Shown one piece after another: positions 24,872 through 34,229 of a stretch of 64,000 nucleotides of DNA (positions are counted from its first letter, which is position 1; each line of letters starts with the position of its first letter). The stretch spans positions 1-64,000 of the forward strand of contig JAUMWD010000002.1 of assembly GCA_030529825.1 (NCBI GenBank), given 5' to 3'. Below the pieces are notes generated by a model. It was not told the origin of the DNA. It ran no database searches and saw only the letters and a list, made by a program, of their open reading frames with translations. Source of the DNA: Bacillota bacterium. GTDB taxonomy: Bacteria > Bacillota > Clostridia > Oscillospirales > Oscillospiraceae. The position numbers and the translations under genes were made by a program.

Positions 24872-27199
24872 ATGAAAAGTAATCCCAATTCCAAGGCTGA
24901 CCGAAATCCCAATAGAACCATACTTCGCCGCACACTGTTTTTAATGCTTGTGTGCGGCATACTTGCGTTTATAGCTCTTGCTGTGCGGTTGTATAAGCTA
25001 CAGATCATCGATCATGAGATGTACGAGGAGCTTGCCATCGGCCAACAGCTTCGAGAAACAAGCTCTTCCGCCTCAAGGGGAATAATCTATGACAGAAGCA
25101 TGAAGGCGCTGGCAATGAGTGCCGATGTAGAGAATGTTTACCTGAGCCCGGCGGAAATCAATATGTATGATGAAGACACGGAGCTGATAGCGGAAAAGCT
25201 TTCTGAAATACTTGGCATTGATTACGATGAAATCCTTGAAAAAACGAAAAATAACGGCTCATGGTATGTAACGGTTGCGAGGAAGATTGAGCCTGATGCT
25301 GCCAATAAGGTCAGGGCGTTTAAAAAGGAATACAATCTTCGGGGCGTGCGTCTTGAAAGCGATACAAAGCGATATTATCCCTATTCTTCGCTTGCATGCC
25401 ATGTAATAGGCTTCGTGGGAACTGATAACTATGGACTTAACGGTGTTGAGCTTAAGTACAACTCATATCTTGCAGGGCAGAACGGAACCTACCGCCGAGC
25501 AACAAATGCCTACGGGACCGATCTTATGTTTCTGCAGTACGAGGATTACAGCGGAGCACAAAGCGGCTGCGATATAGTCACAACCATTGACTCAACTATA
25601 CAGTACTATGTGGAGAAAAATTTAGCGCAGGCGGTTGAGGATTATGATATTCAAAACGGTGCCGGCGCCATTGTGATGGATGTTAATACGGGAGCCATAC
25701 TTGCCATGGCATCAATCGGAGGCTATGACCTTAACAATTTCCTTGATGTTAGCGATGAAGCGAAGGAGATAATTGATTCAGCGCCCACAGAGGAGGAAAA
25801 GGAAAAGCTTTTAGGAGATGCTCAGCAGCTTCAGTGGCGCAATAAAACGATTTCGGATACCTACGAGCCCGGCTCAACATTTAAGATTATTACCCTGTCC
25901 ATGGCCCTTGAGGAGGGAGCTGTAGACCTTGAGGACAGCTTTTTCTGTGGCGGCAATGTGTCGGTTAAGGGAAGAACGGCACCGGTCAAGTGCTGGAAAA
26001 CCGAAGGGCATGGCGCACAGACGCTCACCCAGGCGGTACAGCATTCCTGCAATGTTGCCTTTGTAAACATCGGAATGAGAGTTGGCGCGGACACCTTTTA
26101 TAAATACTGTGATGCCTTCGGCTTTTTGAACCTTACAGCTGACAGCTCCGAACAGCTTACGGCAAAAACAGGTATAGACCTTGACGGAGAAAGCGGAAGC
26201 ATATGGTGGAGCAAGGATACATTCTGCAATCCTGAAAATATGTCGTCCCTTGCGGCAGCCTCCTTCGGTCAGACCTTTACAATAACGCCGCTTCAGCTTA
26301 TAACCGCAGTAAGCGCCTGCGTCAACGGCGGAACACTTATGGAGCCATATGTTGTGCAAAGTGTGCTTGATGATAGCGGCAATTCGGTGTATAATAAAAA
26401 ACCTACACCTGTGCGGCGCGTAATAAGCGAGGATACGAGCAAGACTGTATGCAGTATTCTTGAGCAGGTGGTAGGCGATCCCAATGACGGAACAGGCAGA
26501 AACGCCGCTGTTGCCGGCTATCGCATCGGCGGAAAAACAGGTACATCCGAAAAGGTAAACCTCGAGGCCGCTACCGGAGAAAAGGAATATATCGTTTCCT
26601 TTATAGGCATTGCACCGGCTGATGATCCCCAGATTGCCATTCTCGTTCTGCTTGATTCCCCAAGCAACGAATCGGGAATTTATATAAGCGGCGGTCAGAT
26701 GGCGGCACCGACAGTGGGGAAAATGTTTGCGGATATTCTGCCCTATATGGGGATTGAGCCCGAATACTCCGATGATGAGCTTAAGGCGATTGATAAGGCT
26801 GTACCGAATGTTAAGGGACTGTCTGTTTCCGAAGCACAGGAAAAGCTCAAGGATGACGGTTTTGAATGCAGAATCATCGGCACCGGAGGAGTAATAAATA
26901 CCCAGCTTCCTGCAGCAGGGGCGATAGTTGCGGAAGGAAGCCGAATAATCATCTATGCTGACTCCTCGCCATCTGCGGGAACGGAGATTATGCCTGACAT
27001 TTCCAACATGAGCTATTCGGAGGCCCGTGAGCTTCTGAGCAGCTATGGCTTGTTTATACATACGAATTCTCCCGCAGCCTTTGCAGACGGAAGAGTCATT
27101 GTTTCACAAAGCGTGGAAAGCGGCTCCGGCGTAAAGCACGGCACGGTAATTGAGGTTACACTAATTGCGAGCGACAGTGATTTGCTCGGCAGATATTGA
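24872..27199 (+). CDS. ftsI: Class B penicillin-binding protein 2 with two PASTA domains (FtsI/SpoVD type)
   Basis: A 775-residue septal transpeptidase. A cytoplasmic tail and one membrane span (about 25-45) precede the dimerisation domain (ASRGIIYDRSMKALA) and the catalytic domain: STFK with the nucleophile Ser near 334, the SCN motif in HSCNVAF near 392, and KTGTSE near 554. Two C-terminal PASTA domains follow, at about 647-705 (VPNVKGLSVSEAQEKL) and 708-768 (MPDISNMSYSEARELL). Two PASTA repeats resemble Bacillus Pbp2B more than SpoVD. GGAG precedes the ATG. Confidence 0.93.
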   Translation: MKSNPNSKADRNPNRTILRRTLFLMLVCGILAFIALAVRLYKLQIIDHEMYEELAIGQQLRETSSSASRGIIYDRSMKALAMSADVENVYLSPAEINMYDEDTELIAEKLSEILGIDYDEILEKTKNNGSWYVTVARKIEPDAANKVRAFKKEYNLRGVRLESDTKRYYPYSSLACHVIGFVGTDNYGLNGVELKYNSYLAGQNGTYRRATNAYGTDLMFLQYEDYSGAQSGCDIVTTIDSTIQYYVEKNLAQAVEDYDIQNGAGAIVMDVNTGAILAMASIGGYDLNNFLDVSDEAKEIIDSAPTEEEKEKLLGDAQQLQWRNKTISDTYEPGSTFKIITLSMALEEGAVDLEDSFFCGGNVSVKGRTAPVKCWKTEGHGAQTLTQAVQHSCNVAFVNIGMRVGADTFYKYCDAFGFLNLTADSSEQLTAKTGIDLDGESGSIWWSKDTFCNPENMSSLAAASFGQTFTITPLQLITAVSACVNGGTLMEPYVVQSVLDDSGNSVYNKKPTPVRRVISEDTSKTVCSILEQVVGDPNDGTGRNAAVAGYRIGGKTGTSEKVNLEAATGEKEYIVSFIGIAPADDPQIAILVLLDSPSNESGIYISGGQMAAPTVGKMFADILPYMGIEPEYSDDELKAIDKAVPNVKGLSVSEAQEKLKDDGFECRIIGTGGVINTQLPAAGAIVAEGSRIIIYADSSPSAGTEIMPDISNMSYSEARELLSSYGLFIHTNSPAAFADGRVIVSQSVESGSGVKHGTVIEVTLIASDSDLLGRY

Positions 27200-27216
27200 A
27201 ATAAAGGAATGAGATT

Positions 27217-28671
27217 ATGAAGCTGAAGGATTTGCTGAAAAACCTTGAGATTGTTGAAATCAACGCAGACCTCGAGCAAGAGATAGGCGGTATAAGCTAT
27301 GACTCAAGAAACACAAAGCTCGGAGATGCTTTTTTTGCCATTGTGGGCTTTGAATCAGACGGACACAGGTTTATACCCATGGCTGCGGATAAGGGGGCTG
27401 CGGCTGTGATTTGCCAGAAAGCACCCGAAATTGATATTCCCTATGTAATCGTTAAGGACAGCAGATTGGGATTGGCTCTTGCAAGCCGCGATTTCTTCGG
27501 AAATCCCGCGGGGCAGATGAAGGTTATCGGCATTACCGGAACAAACGGAAAAACCACCACGACATATCTTCTTAAGCATATGCTTGAAAGCAAGCTGGGC
27601 GCAAAGGTTGGCCTCATCGGCACAAACGGCAATATGATAGGCGATGAGTTCATTCATTCCGAGCGCACCACCCCTGAAAGCTATGAGCTTCAGCTGCTGT
27701 TCCGAGAGATGCTTGATGCGGGCTGCACCCATGTGGTCATGGAGGTTTCCTCCCACTCGCTATATCTTAACCGCGTGGCGGGCATCGATTACGATATCGG
27801 AGTTTTCACGAATCTTACTCAGGACCATTTGGACTTCCACAAAACAATGGAGGAATATGCAAAGGCCAAGGCTATTTTGTTCTCCATGTGCAAGGACGGA
27901 TGCATGAACATGGACGATGTATGGTTTGACGATATCAGCAAGAACGCAAAATGCCGTGTGTTTACATACTCAACGGAGAATGAGGCTGCATCCCTCTGTG
28001 CGAAAAACATTCAGCTTTCCGCCGCCGGTGTCAGCTTCACCGCCGTAACCGATGAAGCCTGTGAGACGATAAAGCTTGCAATACCCGGAAGGTTTTCCGT
28101 TTATAATGCTTTAGGCGTTATTGCCTGCGGCCTGAAGTTAGGAATGAGCCTGAAGGACTGCGCCGATGCCATGGCGGAGGCCCACGGTGTCAAGGGACGC
28201 ATGGAGGTAGTTCCCACAGACGGTAATTACACAATACTTATTGACTATGCTCACACTCCGGATGCGCTTGAAAACGCGCTGAAAGCACTTCGCAGTAATG
28301 ACGATGGAAGAATCGTCGTACTTTTCGGCTGCGGCGGTGACCGTGACAGGACAAAACGCCCCATTATGGGCAAAATTGCCGCAGAAAATGCAGATTTTGT
28401 TATTGTTACCAGCGATAATCCCCGTACAGAGGAGCCGCAGGAAATAATAAATGAAATTCTCGGTGGTATGCAGGAGTCCGAAACACCGTTTGCAGTAATC
28501 TGTGACCGCGTTGAGGCAATTCAATGGGTAATTGACAATCACGAGGAAAATGATGTAATATTATTAGCCGGCAAAGGTCACGAGGATTATCAGGTGGTTG
28601 GCCACGAAAAGCATCACATGGACGAGAGAGAAATCGTCGCAGAACATATAGAGAAGAGGAAGAAACAATGA
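27217..28671 (+). CDS. murE: UDP-MurNAc-tripeptide synthetase MurE, meso-DAP type
   Basis: A 484-residue Mur ligase that adds the third stem-peptide residue. The ATP loop GTNGKTTTT starts near 108, the Mur ligase ERTTPESYELQ stretch is present, and the C-terminal substrate motif is DNPRTEEP near 399. DNPR marks meso-diaminopimelate specificity as opposed to lysine, in agreement with dapA at 61137. It overlaps mraY by ATGA. Confidence 0.95.
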   Translation: MKLKDLLKNLEIVEINADLEQEIGGISYDSRNTKLGDAFFAIVGFESDGHRFIPMAADKGAAAVICQKAPEIDIPYVIVKDSRLGLALASRDFFGNPAGQMKVIGITGTNGKTTTTYLLKHMLESKLGAKVGLIGTNGNMIGDEFIHSERTTPESYELQLLFREMLDAGCTHVVMEVSSHSLYLNRVAGIDYDIGVFTNLTQDHLDFHKTMEEYAKAKAILFSMCKDGCMNMDDVWFDDISKNAKCRVFTYSTENEAASLCAKNIQLSAAGVSFTAVTDEACETIKLAIPGRFSVYNALGVIACGLKLGMSLKDCADAMAEAHGVKGRMEVVPTDGNYTILIDYAHTPDALENALKALRSNDDGRIVVLFGCGGDRDRTKRPIMGKIAAENADFVIVTSDNPRTEEPQEIINEILGGMQESETPFAVICDRVEAIQWVIDNHEENDVILLAGKGHEDYQVVGHEKHHMDEREIVAEHIEKRKKQ

Positions 28672-29675
28672 CTCTCAAGCTTACAGTAGCGTTTGTGCTG
28701 GCGTTTTTTGTCGCGGTAGCAGTCGGCAAATTCTATATACCCTGGCTTCGTAAGATCAAGGCAGGGCAGGAGATTAAGGAAATCGGTCCTTCCTGGCACG
28801 CCTCCAAGGCAGGTACTCCCACAATGGGTGGCTTCATCTTCATTGCCGCCTGTATTGTAGTGTGCTTGACTACAGGCTTTTCTTGTATGCTCGAAGGTGA
28901 CTACAGACATATATTTGTCCTTGTGTTTGCTCTGATTTTCGGTGCAATCGGCTTCCTTGACGACTGGGAAAAGCTCCGCAAGAAGGAAAACACCGGCCTG
29001 TCTGCAAGAGCAAAATTCCTTCTCCAGCTTGTGGCGGCGCTTGTGTTTGTAGTACTTCTCCGCAAAATGGGGTATATTAAGACCGATCTTTACATTCCTT
29101 TCTGGAATACGGATGTTTTCATTCCCGAAGCTCTGTATTTCATCCTTGCGGCATTCATTATCGTCGGTACCGTAAATGCGGTTAATATCACAGACGGCGT
29201 TGACGGCCTTGCAAGCGGAACATCCCTGCCCGTGTGTTTGTTCTTCGTATTTGTAACCTTTAAATGGGGTCCCGATTACCTTTCCCTCGGAATATTTGCA
29301 TCCGCGCTGCTGGGTGGTCTTGTTGGCTTTTTAGTATATAACTTCAACCCCGCAAAATGCTTCATGGGCGATACCGGTTCTCTGTTCCTCGGCGGAGCTA
29401 TTGCGGCTCTTGCTTTTGCCTATGATATGCCCCTTGTTCTCATAACTCTGGGCATAGTCTTTATCTGGGAAACACTTTCCGACATTATTCAGGTTTCCTA
29501 CTTCAAGCTTACCCACGGTAAGCGCGTATTCAGGATGGCCCCCTTCCATCACCATCTTGAGATGGGCGGCTGGACGGGCAAAAAGTGGAAGGAAAAAGAA
29601 CTCTTCTGTCTTTTTACCGGCGTGTCCCTTGTTTTTGCAATTATTTCATTCCTGGGAGTATATAATCGTTTCTGA
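28668..29675 (+). CDS. mraY: Phospho-MurNAc-pentapeptide transferase MraY
   Basis: A 335-residue integral membrane enzyme with about ten spans that makes lipid I by moving phospho-MurNAc-pentapeptide to undecaprenyl phosphate. The motifs GTPTMGG, FLDDWEKL (Asp-Asp), NAVNITDGVDGLA, FMGDTGSLFLG and MAPFHHHLEMGGW are all present. It follows murE by a 4-base overlap. In the standard dcw order murF precedes mraY and murD follows it; both are absent here. Confidence 0.97.
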   Translation: MTLKLTVAFVLAFFVAVAVGKFYIPWLRKIKAGQEIKEIGPSWHASKAGTPTMGGFIFIAACIVVCLTTGFSCMLEGDYRHIFVLVFALIFGAIGFLDDWEKLRKKENTGLSARAKFLLQLVAALVFVVLLRKMGYIKTDLYIPFWNTDVFIPEALYFILAAFIIVGTVNAVNITDGVDGLASGTSLPVCLFFVFVTFKWGPDYLSLGIFASALLGGLVGFLVYNFNPAKCFMGDTGSLFLGGAIAALAFAYDMPLVLITLGIVFIWETLSDIIQVSYFKLTHGKRVFRMAPFHHHLEMGGWTGKKWKEKELFCLFTGVSLVFAIISFLGVYNRF

Positions 29676-29699
29676 TAACATTCCCGGGAGGTCGTCAGT

Positions 29700-30863
29700 A
29701 TGGAATATAGCGGCACCAGACTTGAAGCTGCCGAAACGAAGGTAAAGACCGCACGAAAAGGCTTTGATTTACCCTTCTTTGTGCTGGTGATGCTCCTCCT
29801 AATATTAGGTGTAATCATGGTACTTTCCTCAAGCTATGCCAGAGCTTACTACGACCCGGGAAATCTTACGGGAGGAAACCCCGTATACTATTTCATCCGC
29901 CAGCTTGTATTTGCAATCTTTGGCGTTGCGGCAATGCTCTTTGCGTCAAAGCTGCCTATGGGCTTTTTCAGGAGATACTCGCTGCCTGTTCTTGCTCTTG
30001 CGATAATTCTTCTGCTTCTTGTTCCGCTTATCGGTGTCAGAGCCAACGGTGCAAGACGGTGGATAGGCATAGGAAGCCTTACGGTACAACCGTCGGAGAT
30101 CGCAAAGCTCGGCATTATTCTGGCATTTTCAGCAATAATATGTAGATACAGAGGCAAGATGAAAACATTCCGATATGGCATCTTGCCCTTTGTTGCAATA
30201 TTGCTTGTTGTTGTGGGGCTGCTTATACTTGAGCCGCACTTTTCGGCGTCGATAATCATTATTGCCGTGGGCGGCGCCATGATGTTTTTAGGTGGAGCGA
30301 GGCTCATATGGTTTATAGCCGCGGCTGCGGCTGTTGGCGGGGGAATAGCGGTGCTGCTTACCAAATTCCCGTATGCCTCAACCCGCATTACAACGTGGCT
30401 GGATCCTTTTTCCTCCACCTCTGATGAAGGGTATCAGATTGTGCAATCACTGTATTCCATCGGTTCGGGAGGACTTACGGGACTTGGCTTCGGACAGAGC
30501 CGACAGAAGTTTCTCTATCTTCCGGAGGAGCACAATGATTTTATCTTCTCGGTGGTATGTGAGGAGCTTGGCTTTATCGGTGCGGTGCTGATTCTTGCAC
30601 TGTTTTCACTGCTTGTTGTCCGGGGCTATTGGATTGCCGTTAACTCAAGAAGCAGATATTCCTGCCTTGTCTGCGCGGGAATTACTACACTTCTTGCGAT
30701 ACAGACAATTCTTAATGTGGCTGTGGTTACTAATCTCGTGCCTTGTACGGGAATTTCTCTGCCGTTTTTCAGCTACGGGGGAACGGCACTGCTGATACAG
30801 ATGATAGAAATGGGAATTGTTTTAAGCGCTTCGCGCGATATTCCCGCGTCAAAAGCGGGGTAA
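29700..30863 (+). CDS. ftsW: SEDS peptidoglycan glycosyltransferase FtsW/SpoVE
   Basis: A 387-residue SEDS protein with about ten membrane segments. The conserved VRANGARRWIGIG, QPSEIAKLG, EPHFSASIII and the C-terminal SYGGTALL are intact; the Glu-Pro-His region follows the family pattern around the catalytic Asp/Glu. It polymerises glycan strands with its cognate class B PBP, here encoded two genes upstream. It could equally serve as SpoVE in sporulation. GGGAGG lies upstream of the ATG. Confidence 0.93.
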   Translation: MEYSGTRLEAAETKVKTARKGFDLPFFVLVMLLLILGVIMVLSSSYARAYYDPGNLTGGNPVYYFIRQLVFAIFGVAAMLFASKLPMGFFRRYSLPVLALAIILLLLVPLIGVRANGARRWIGIGSLTVQPSEIAKLGIILAFSAIICRYRGKMKTFRYGILPFVAILLVVVGLLILEPHFSASIIIIAVGGAMMFLGGARLIWFIAAAAAVGGGIAVLLTKFPYASTRITTWLDPFSSTSDEGYQIVQSLYSIGSGGLTGLGFGQSRQKFLYLPEEHNDFIFSVVCEELGFIGAVLILALFSLLVVRGYWIAVNSRSRYSCLVCAGITTLLAIQTILNVAVVTNLVPCTGISLPFFSYGGTALLIQMIEMGIVLSASRDIPASKAG

Positions 30864-30878
30864 TGTGGAGGTAAGAAA

Positions 30879-31997
30879 ATGAGATTTATGTTTGCCTGCG
30901 GAGGTACTGCAGGCCATATTAATCCTGCAATTGCCGTTGCAGGTCATTTCAGAAAGCTCATGCCTGACTGCGAAATACTGTTTGTCGGTGCGGAAGGGCA
31001 TATGGAAACAAACCTCGTACCACGCAGCGGATATGAAATAAAAACTCTGAAGGTTACAAATATCAGCCGCAGTAAAAGCATTAAGGGCTTGCTGCACAAC
31101 ATCAAGTCCGTTGTTAATGTAATCAGGGCGCGCATAAAGGCAAGGAGAATTATAAGAGATTTTGCACCCGATGTTGTAATAGGCACAGGAGGCTATGTTT
31201 GCTATCCCGTGCTAAAAGCTGCCGCAAAAATGGGAATCCCCACTGCGGTACATGAAAGCAACGCGTTCCCCGGACTGACAACAAGAATGCTGGCGGATAT
31301 CGTTGACAAAATCATGCTGGGCTTTGAGGAAAGCAAGGAGCATTATAAGCACCCGGAAAGATGTGTTGTGACGGGAACACCCGTGCGCGGCGAGTTCGGA
31401 GAATACACAAAGGCTTCGGCAAAAGCGGAATTGGGAATTGCCGAAAAAACACCTTTGGTGGTGTCCGTGTGGGGCTCTCTCGGTGCCTCTAACATGAACG
31501 CCACAATGTGTGAGTTTATTAGGCTTGCAGGAAGCGCGCCCGGCTTCAGACTGATTCACTCCGCGGGCAGCGAGGGCTATGAGACCATGATTACCGCACT
31601 CATGGAATCTGTGCCTGACTATGAAGCCAACGGAATGGATGTCAGAGAGTACATCTACGATATGCCGAGAGTTATGGCGGCGGCCGATATTGTGCTCTGC
31701 CGTGCAGGCGCATCAACGATTTCCGAGCTTACATATATGCACAAGCCTACGGTTTTTGTCCCGTCTCCATATGTAACCAATGATCATCAGTACAAAAACG
31801 CCAGCGTTGTTGCCAATGCAGGAGGCGCAAAAATATTTAAGGAAAAAGAACTGAATGCAGAGGAGCTATACAACGAAGTAAAGCGGATTTTGGATTCTCC
31901 CGATGAGCTTGATGAGATGGCTGCTGCCATGGAGAAGCTTGCAATGAAGGATGCTACAAAAATCATAGCCGAGCAGATACTCGACCTGTGTAAATAA
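30879..31997 (+). CDS. murG: Lipid II synthase MurG
   Basis: A 372-residue peripheral membrane GT-B glycosyltransferase that adds GlcNAc to lipid I. The N-terminal GGTAGHINPAIAVA glycine loop, VIGTGGYVCYPVL, HESNAFPGLTTR and the C-terminal donor-binding CRAGASTISEL with PSPYVTNDHQYKNA are all present. The ribosome binding site GGAGG is strong. The gene is followed directly by a long hairpin that ends at the next start codon. Confidence 0.96.
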   Translation: MRFMFACGGTAGHINPAIAVAGHFRKLMPDCEILFVGAEGHMETNLVPRSGYEIKTLKVTNISRSKSIKGLLHNIKSVVNVIRARIKARRIIRDFAPDVVIGTGGYVCYPVLKAAAKMGIPTAVHESNAFPGLTTRMLADIVDKIMLGFEESKEHYKHPERCVVTGTPVRGEFGEYTKASAKAELGIAEKTPLVVSVWGSLGASNMNATMCEFIRLAGSAPGFRLIHSAGSEGYETMITALMESVPDYEANGMDVREYIYDMPRVMAAADIVLCRAGASTISELTYMHKPTVFVPSPYVTNDHQYKNASVVANAGGAKIFKEKELNAEELYNEVKRILDSPDELDEMAAAMEKLAMKDATKIIAEQILDLCK

Positions 31998-32000
31998 CAT

Positions 32001-32061
32001 AAAATAACCTCGCAGCATAGAATGACATGAAATTCTAGTTTGTTATCTGCGAGGTTATTTT
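32001..32061. terminator. Terminator-like hairpin abutting the murA2 start codon
   Basis: AAAATAACCTCGCAG (32001-32015) and CTGCGAGGTTATTTT (32047-32061) form a perfect 15-base inverted repeat; within the loop TAGAAT (32018-32023) pairs with ATTCTA (32032-32037). The right arm contains GAGG (the murA2 ribosome binding site) and its final T-run is immediately followed by the ATG at 32062. Confidence 0.8.
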
Positions 32062-33315
32062 ATGGCATTGTGGCATATTAACGGTGGAAATCGCCTTGAG
32101 GGTGCCTGCACAGTACAGGGCTCAAAAAATGCTGTGCTGCCTATGCTGGCGGCTTCTGTAATAGCAGGTGCTGATACTGAACTAATGAATGTGCCGGTTT
32201 TGAGCGATGTTGATGTTTCTTTGCAAATACTTCGCAATCTGGGCTGTCAGGCAGTACAAAGTGGCAATGATGTGTACATAAATTCAAAGAATCTCAGCGA
32301 TAATCATATTCCCTGTGAAATGATGAAAAGTATGCGCTCCTCGGTGCTGTTTATGGGCGCGCTGCTTGCAAGATGCGGAGAGGTGCATATGTGCGCTCCG
32401 GGCGGATGTATGTTAGGTGAACGCCCCATTGATATACATCTCGATGTCATGCGAAAGCTTGGGGCAGATGTCAGATGCGACGATTCCGAAATTGTATGCC
32501 GCGCTGAAAAATTAAGGGGAACGCGGATAGAGCTACCCTTCAGAAGCGTGGGAGCGACGGAAAATGCCATGCTTGCTGCCTGCGGAGCAGAGGGTACAAC
32601 AGAAATATATGGCGCGGCAATGGAGCCGGAAATTGTTGACCTGCAGGAATATCTGCGCAAACTCGGAGCATATATGTCGGGGGCAGGTACGGACAGAATT
32701 GTTATCAGCGGCTTTTCACCCGACAGCCATGTGGGCCATAGAGTTATTCCCGACAGAATTGTTGCCTCCACGATTTTGTGCGCGGCTGCATCATGCGGAG
32801 GAGATATTGAGCTTATCGGAGTGGCTCCGCAGCATTTTTCTCAAATACAGCTCTTCCTAAATACGGCAGGGTGTGATATAATATCCGGTAAAAGAAATGT
32901 ACGCCTGCGTTCAAATGGCAAATTGCACCATACCGGCAGGGTGATCACTGCACCGTACCCCGGATTTCCAACTGATGTTCAGCCACTGCTGATGGCTGCA
33001 CTGCTAAAAGCAGAAGGGGATACTTTTTTTACTGAAAATATTTTTGAAAGACGATTTGCTCATGTTGCCGAGTTTAGACGATTCGGGGCTGACATTGAGA
33101 TCTGCGGAAAAACGGCAAGAGTCAAGGGCGTTAAAACTCTGAAGGGGACAAATGCCTTTGCTGCGGATTTACGCGGAGGCGCTGCTTTGCTGATTGCCGG
33201 CCTTGAATCTGAAGGAAAAAGTGTGGTGCATGATAAGGACTACATATGCCGTGGCTACGAAATATTTGACAGAAAACTGCGCGCTTTAGGCGCAGATATA
33301 GTTATGGAGATTTGA
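32062..33315 (+). CDS. murA2: Second UDP-GlcNAc 1-carboxyvinyltransferase (MurA2)
   Basis: A 417-residue MurA paralogue. Lys22-Asn23 (QGSKNAV), the loop Cys at 116 in APGGCMLGERP and the C-terminal DLRGGAALLIAGL are intact, so it should be active and fosfomycin-sensitive. It is clearly diverged from the copy at 4357. Its position between murG and ftsQ links it to septal wall synthesis. Its ribosome binding site lies within the right arm of the hairpin ending at 32061, so expression may be conditional. No other in-frame start with a better site is seen. Confidence 0.9.
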   Translation: MALWHINGGNRLEGACTVQGSKNAVLPMLAASVIAGADTELMNVPVLSDVDVSLQILRNLGCQAVQSGNDVYINSKNLSDNHIPCEMMKSMRSSVLFMGALLARCGEVHMCAPGGCMLGERPIDIHLDVMRKLGADVRCDDSEIVCRAEKLRGTRIELPFRSVGATENAMLAACGAEGTTEIYGAAMEPEIVDLQEYLRKLGAYMSGAGTDRIVISGFSPDSHVGHRVIPDRIVASTILCAAASCGGDIELIGVAPQHFSQIQLFLNTAGCDIISGKRNVRLRSNGKLHHTGRVITAPYPGFPTDVQPLLMAALLKAEGDTFFTENIFERRFAHVAEFRRFGADIEICGKTARVKGVKTLKGTNAFAADLRGGAALLIAGLESEGKSVVHDKDYICRGYEIFDRKLRALGADIVMEI

Positions 33316-33319
33316 CTTT

Positions 33320-34087
33320 ATGCCGAATACAAATGATTACTATACTAAACCGAAGAACGAAAATGACAGACCTAAAATTCACCTGTCGTTTCGCAAACCA
33401 ATGACATTTTTCCTGATAATTGCGTCTATTATACTGATTATGAGTATTTTTTTCCAAATCGGAAAAATTGAGGTTGAGGGAAATTCAGTATACACAGATA
33501 AAGAAATAATCGATGCTTCCGGCATTCAGATCGGGGATAATCTTTTCTTTATTAACCGAATTGCGGCCGGAAGCAGAACTGTAGTTAAGCTGCCCTATGT
33601 TGATGCGGTTACGATTACGCGCGGTCTGCCCAACAGAATAACCATTCTCGTTCAGGAAAGTAATGCTGTTGGCTATATAAATGTCAACGGCGAGTTGTGG
33701 ACTGTTAGCGGTACGGGAAAATATCTCGGCACTATTGAAAAAGCCGATGCTGCATATATGGCAGAGATAAAGGGAATAACAGTAGATAAGGCTGCGATAG
33801 GTGATACTGTTACCGCAGAGGAAAAGGAAAGCTGCAGCTATCTGCTGGAAATACTTAATCAGATTCAGTCCAGAGGTATGGCGGCAAAAATTACCGGAAT
33901 TGATGTTGCAGATGCCGAAAATGCAGTAGTATTGTACGACAATCGATTTACGGTAAAGCTCGGTGAAATGGATAATACCGAATACAAATTCGGCAAACTT
34001 GTCGCGGCTATTGGCGAACTTGGCGATAATGATGCCGGAACTCTGGATTTGTCCGAGGGGAATAAGGTCCATTACAACCCGAATTAA
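33320..34087 (+). CDS. ftsQ: Cell division protein FtsQ/DivIB
   Basis: A 255-residue bitopic division protein: a charged cytoplasmic tail of about 27 residues, one membrane span (about 30-50, MTFFLIIASIILIMSIFF), a POTRA domain (IGKIEVEGNSVYTDKEII, then LPYVDAVTITRGLPNRITI) and a beta domain. Together with FtsL it regulates septal peptidoglycan synthesis. The only visible ribosome binding site is GGAG ten bases upstream. It follows murA2 after 4 bases and is the last gene before the separate ftsZ promoter. Confidence 0.88.
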   Translation: MPNTNDYYTKPKNENDRPKIHLSFRKPMTFFLIIASIILIMSIFFQIGKIEVEGNSVYTDKEIIDASGIQIGDNLFFINRIAAGSRTVVKLPYVDAVTITRGLPNRITILVQESNAVGYINVNGELWTVSGTGKYLGTIEKADAAYMAEIKGITVDKAAIGDTVTAEEKESCSYLLEILNQIQSRGMAAKITGIDVADAENAVVLYDNRFTVKLGEMDNTEYKFGKLVAAIGELGDNDAGTLDLSEGNKVHYNPN

Positions 34088-34130
34088 CACTAAATTAAAA
34101 AGTATGTTTACATAATTATGCAAAAATCTA

Positions 34131-34159
34131 TTGACCTATGATAAAAAAAGTTATAGAAT
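34131..34159 (+). promoter_or_regulatory. Promoter of ftsZ
   Basis: TTGACC (34131-34136), 17 bases, TAGAAT (34154-34159). It gives a leader of about 65 bases before the ftsZ ATG. Confidence 0.8.
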
Positions 34160-34229
34160 ATAGCATAATCGCAAATTATGGCTGCGGTTTTCCCCGTCTC
34201 ATATAAATATTATATTTGGAGGAATAATT

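Noticed and set aside
25874-27061. A 395-codon open frame antisense to the penicillin-binding protein gene
   Set aside because: Shadow of codon bias: rich in Cys, His and Arg runs, with no start signal or recognisable domain.
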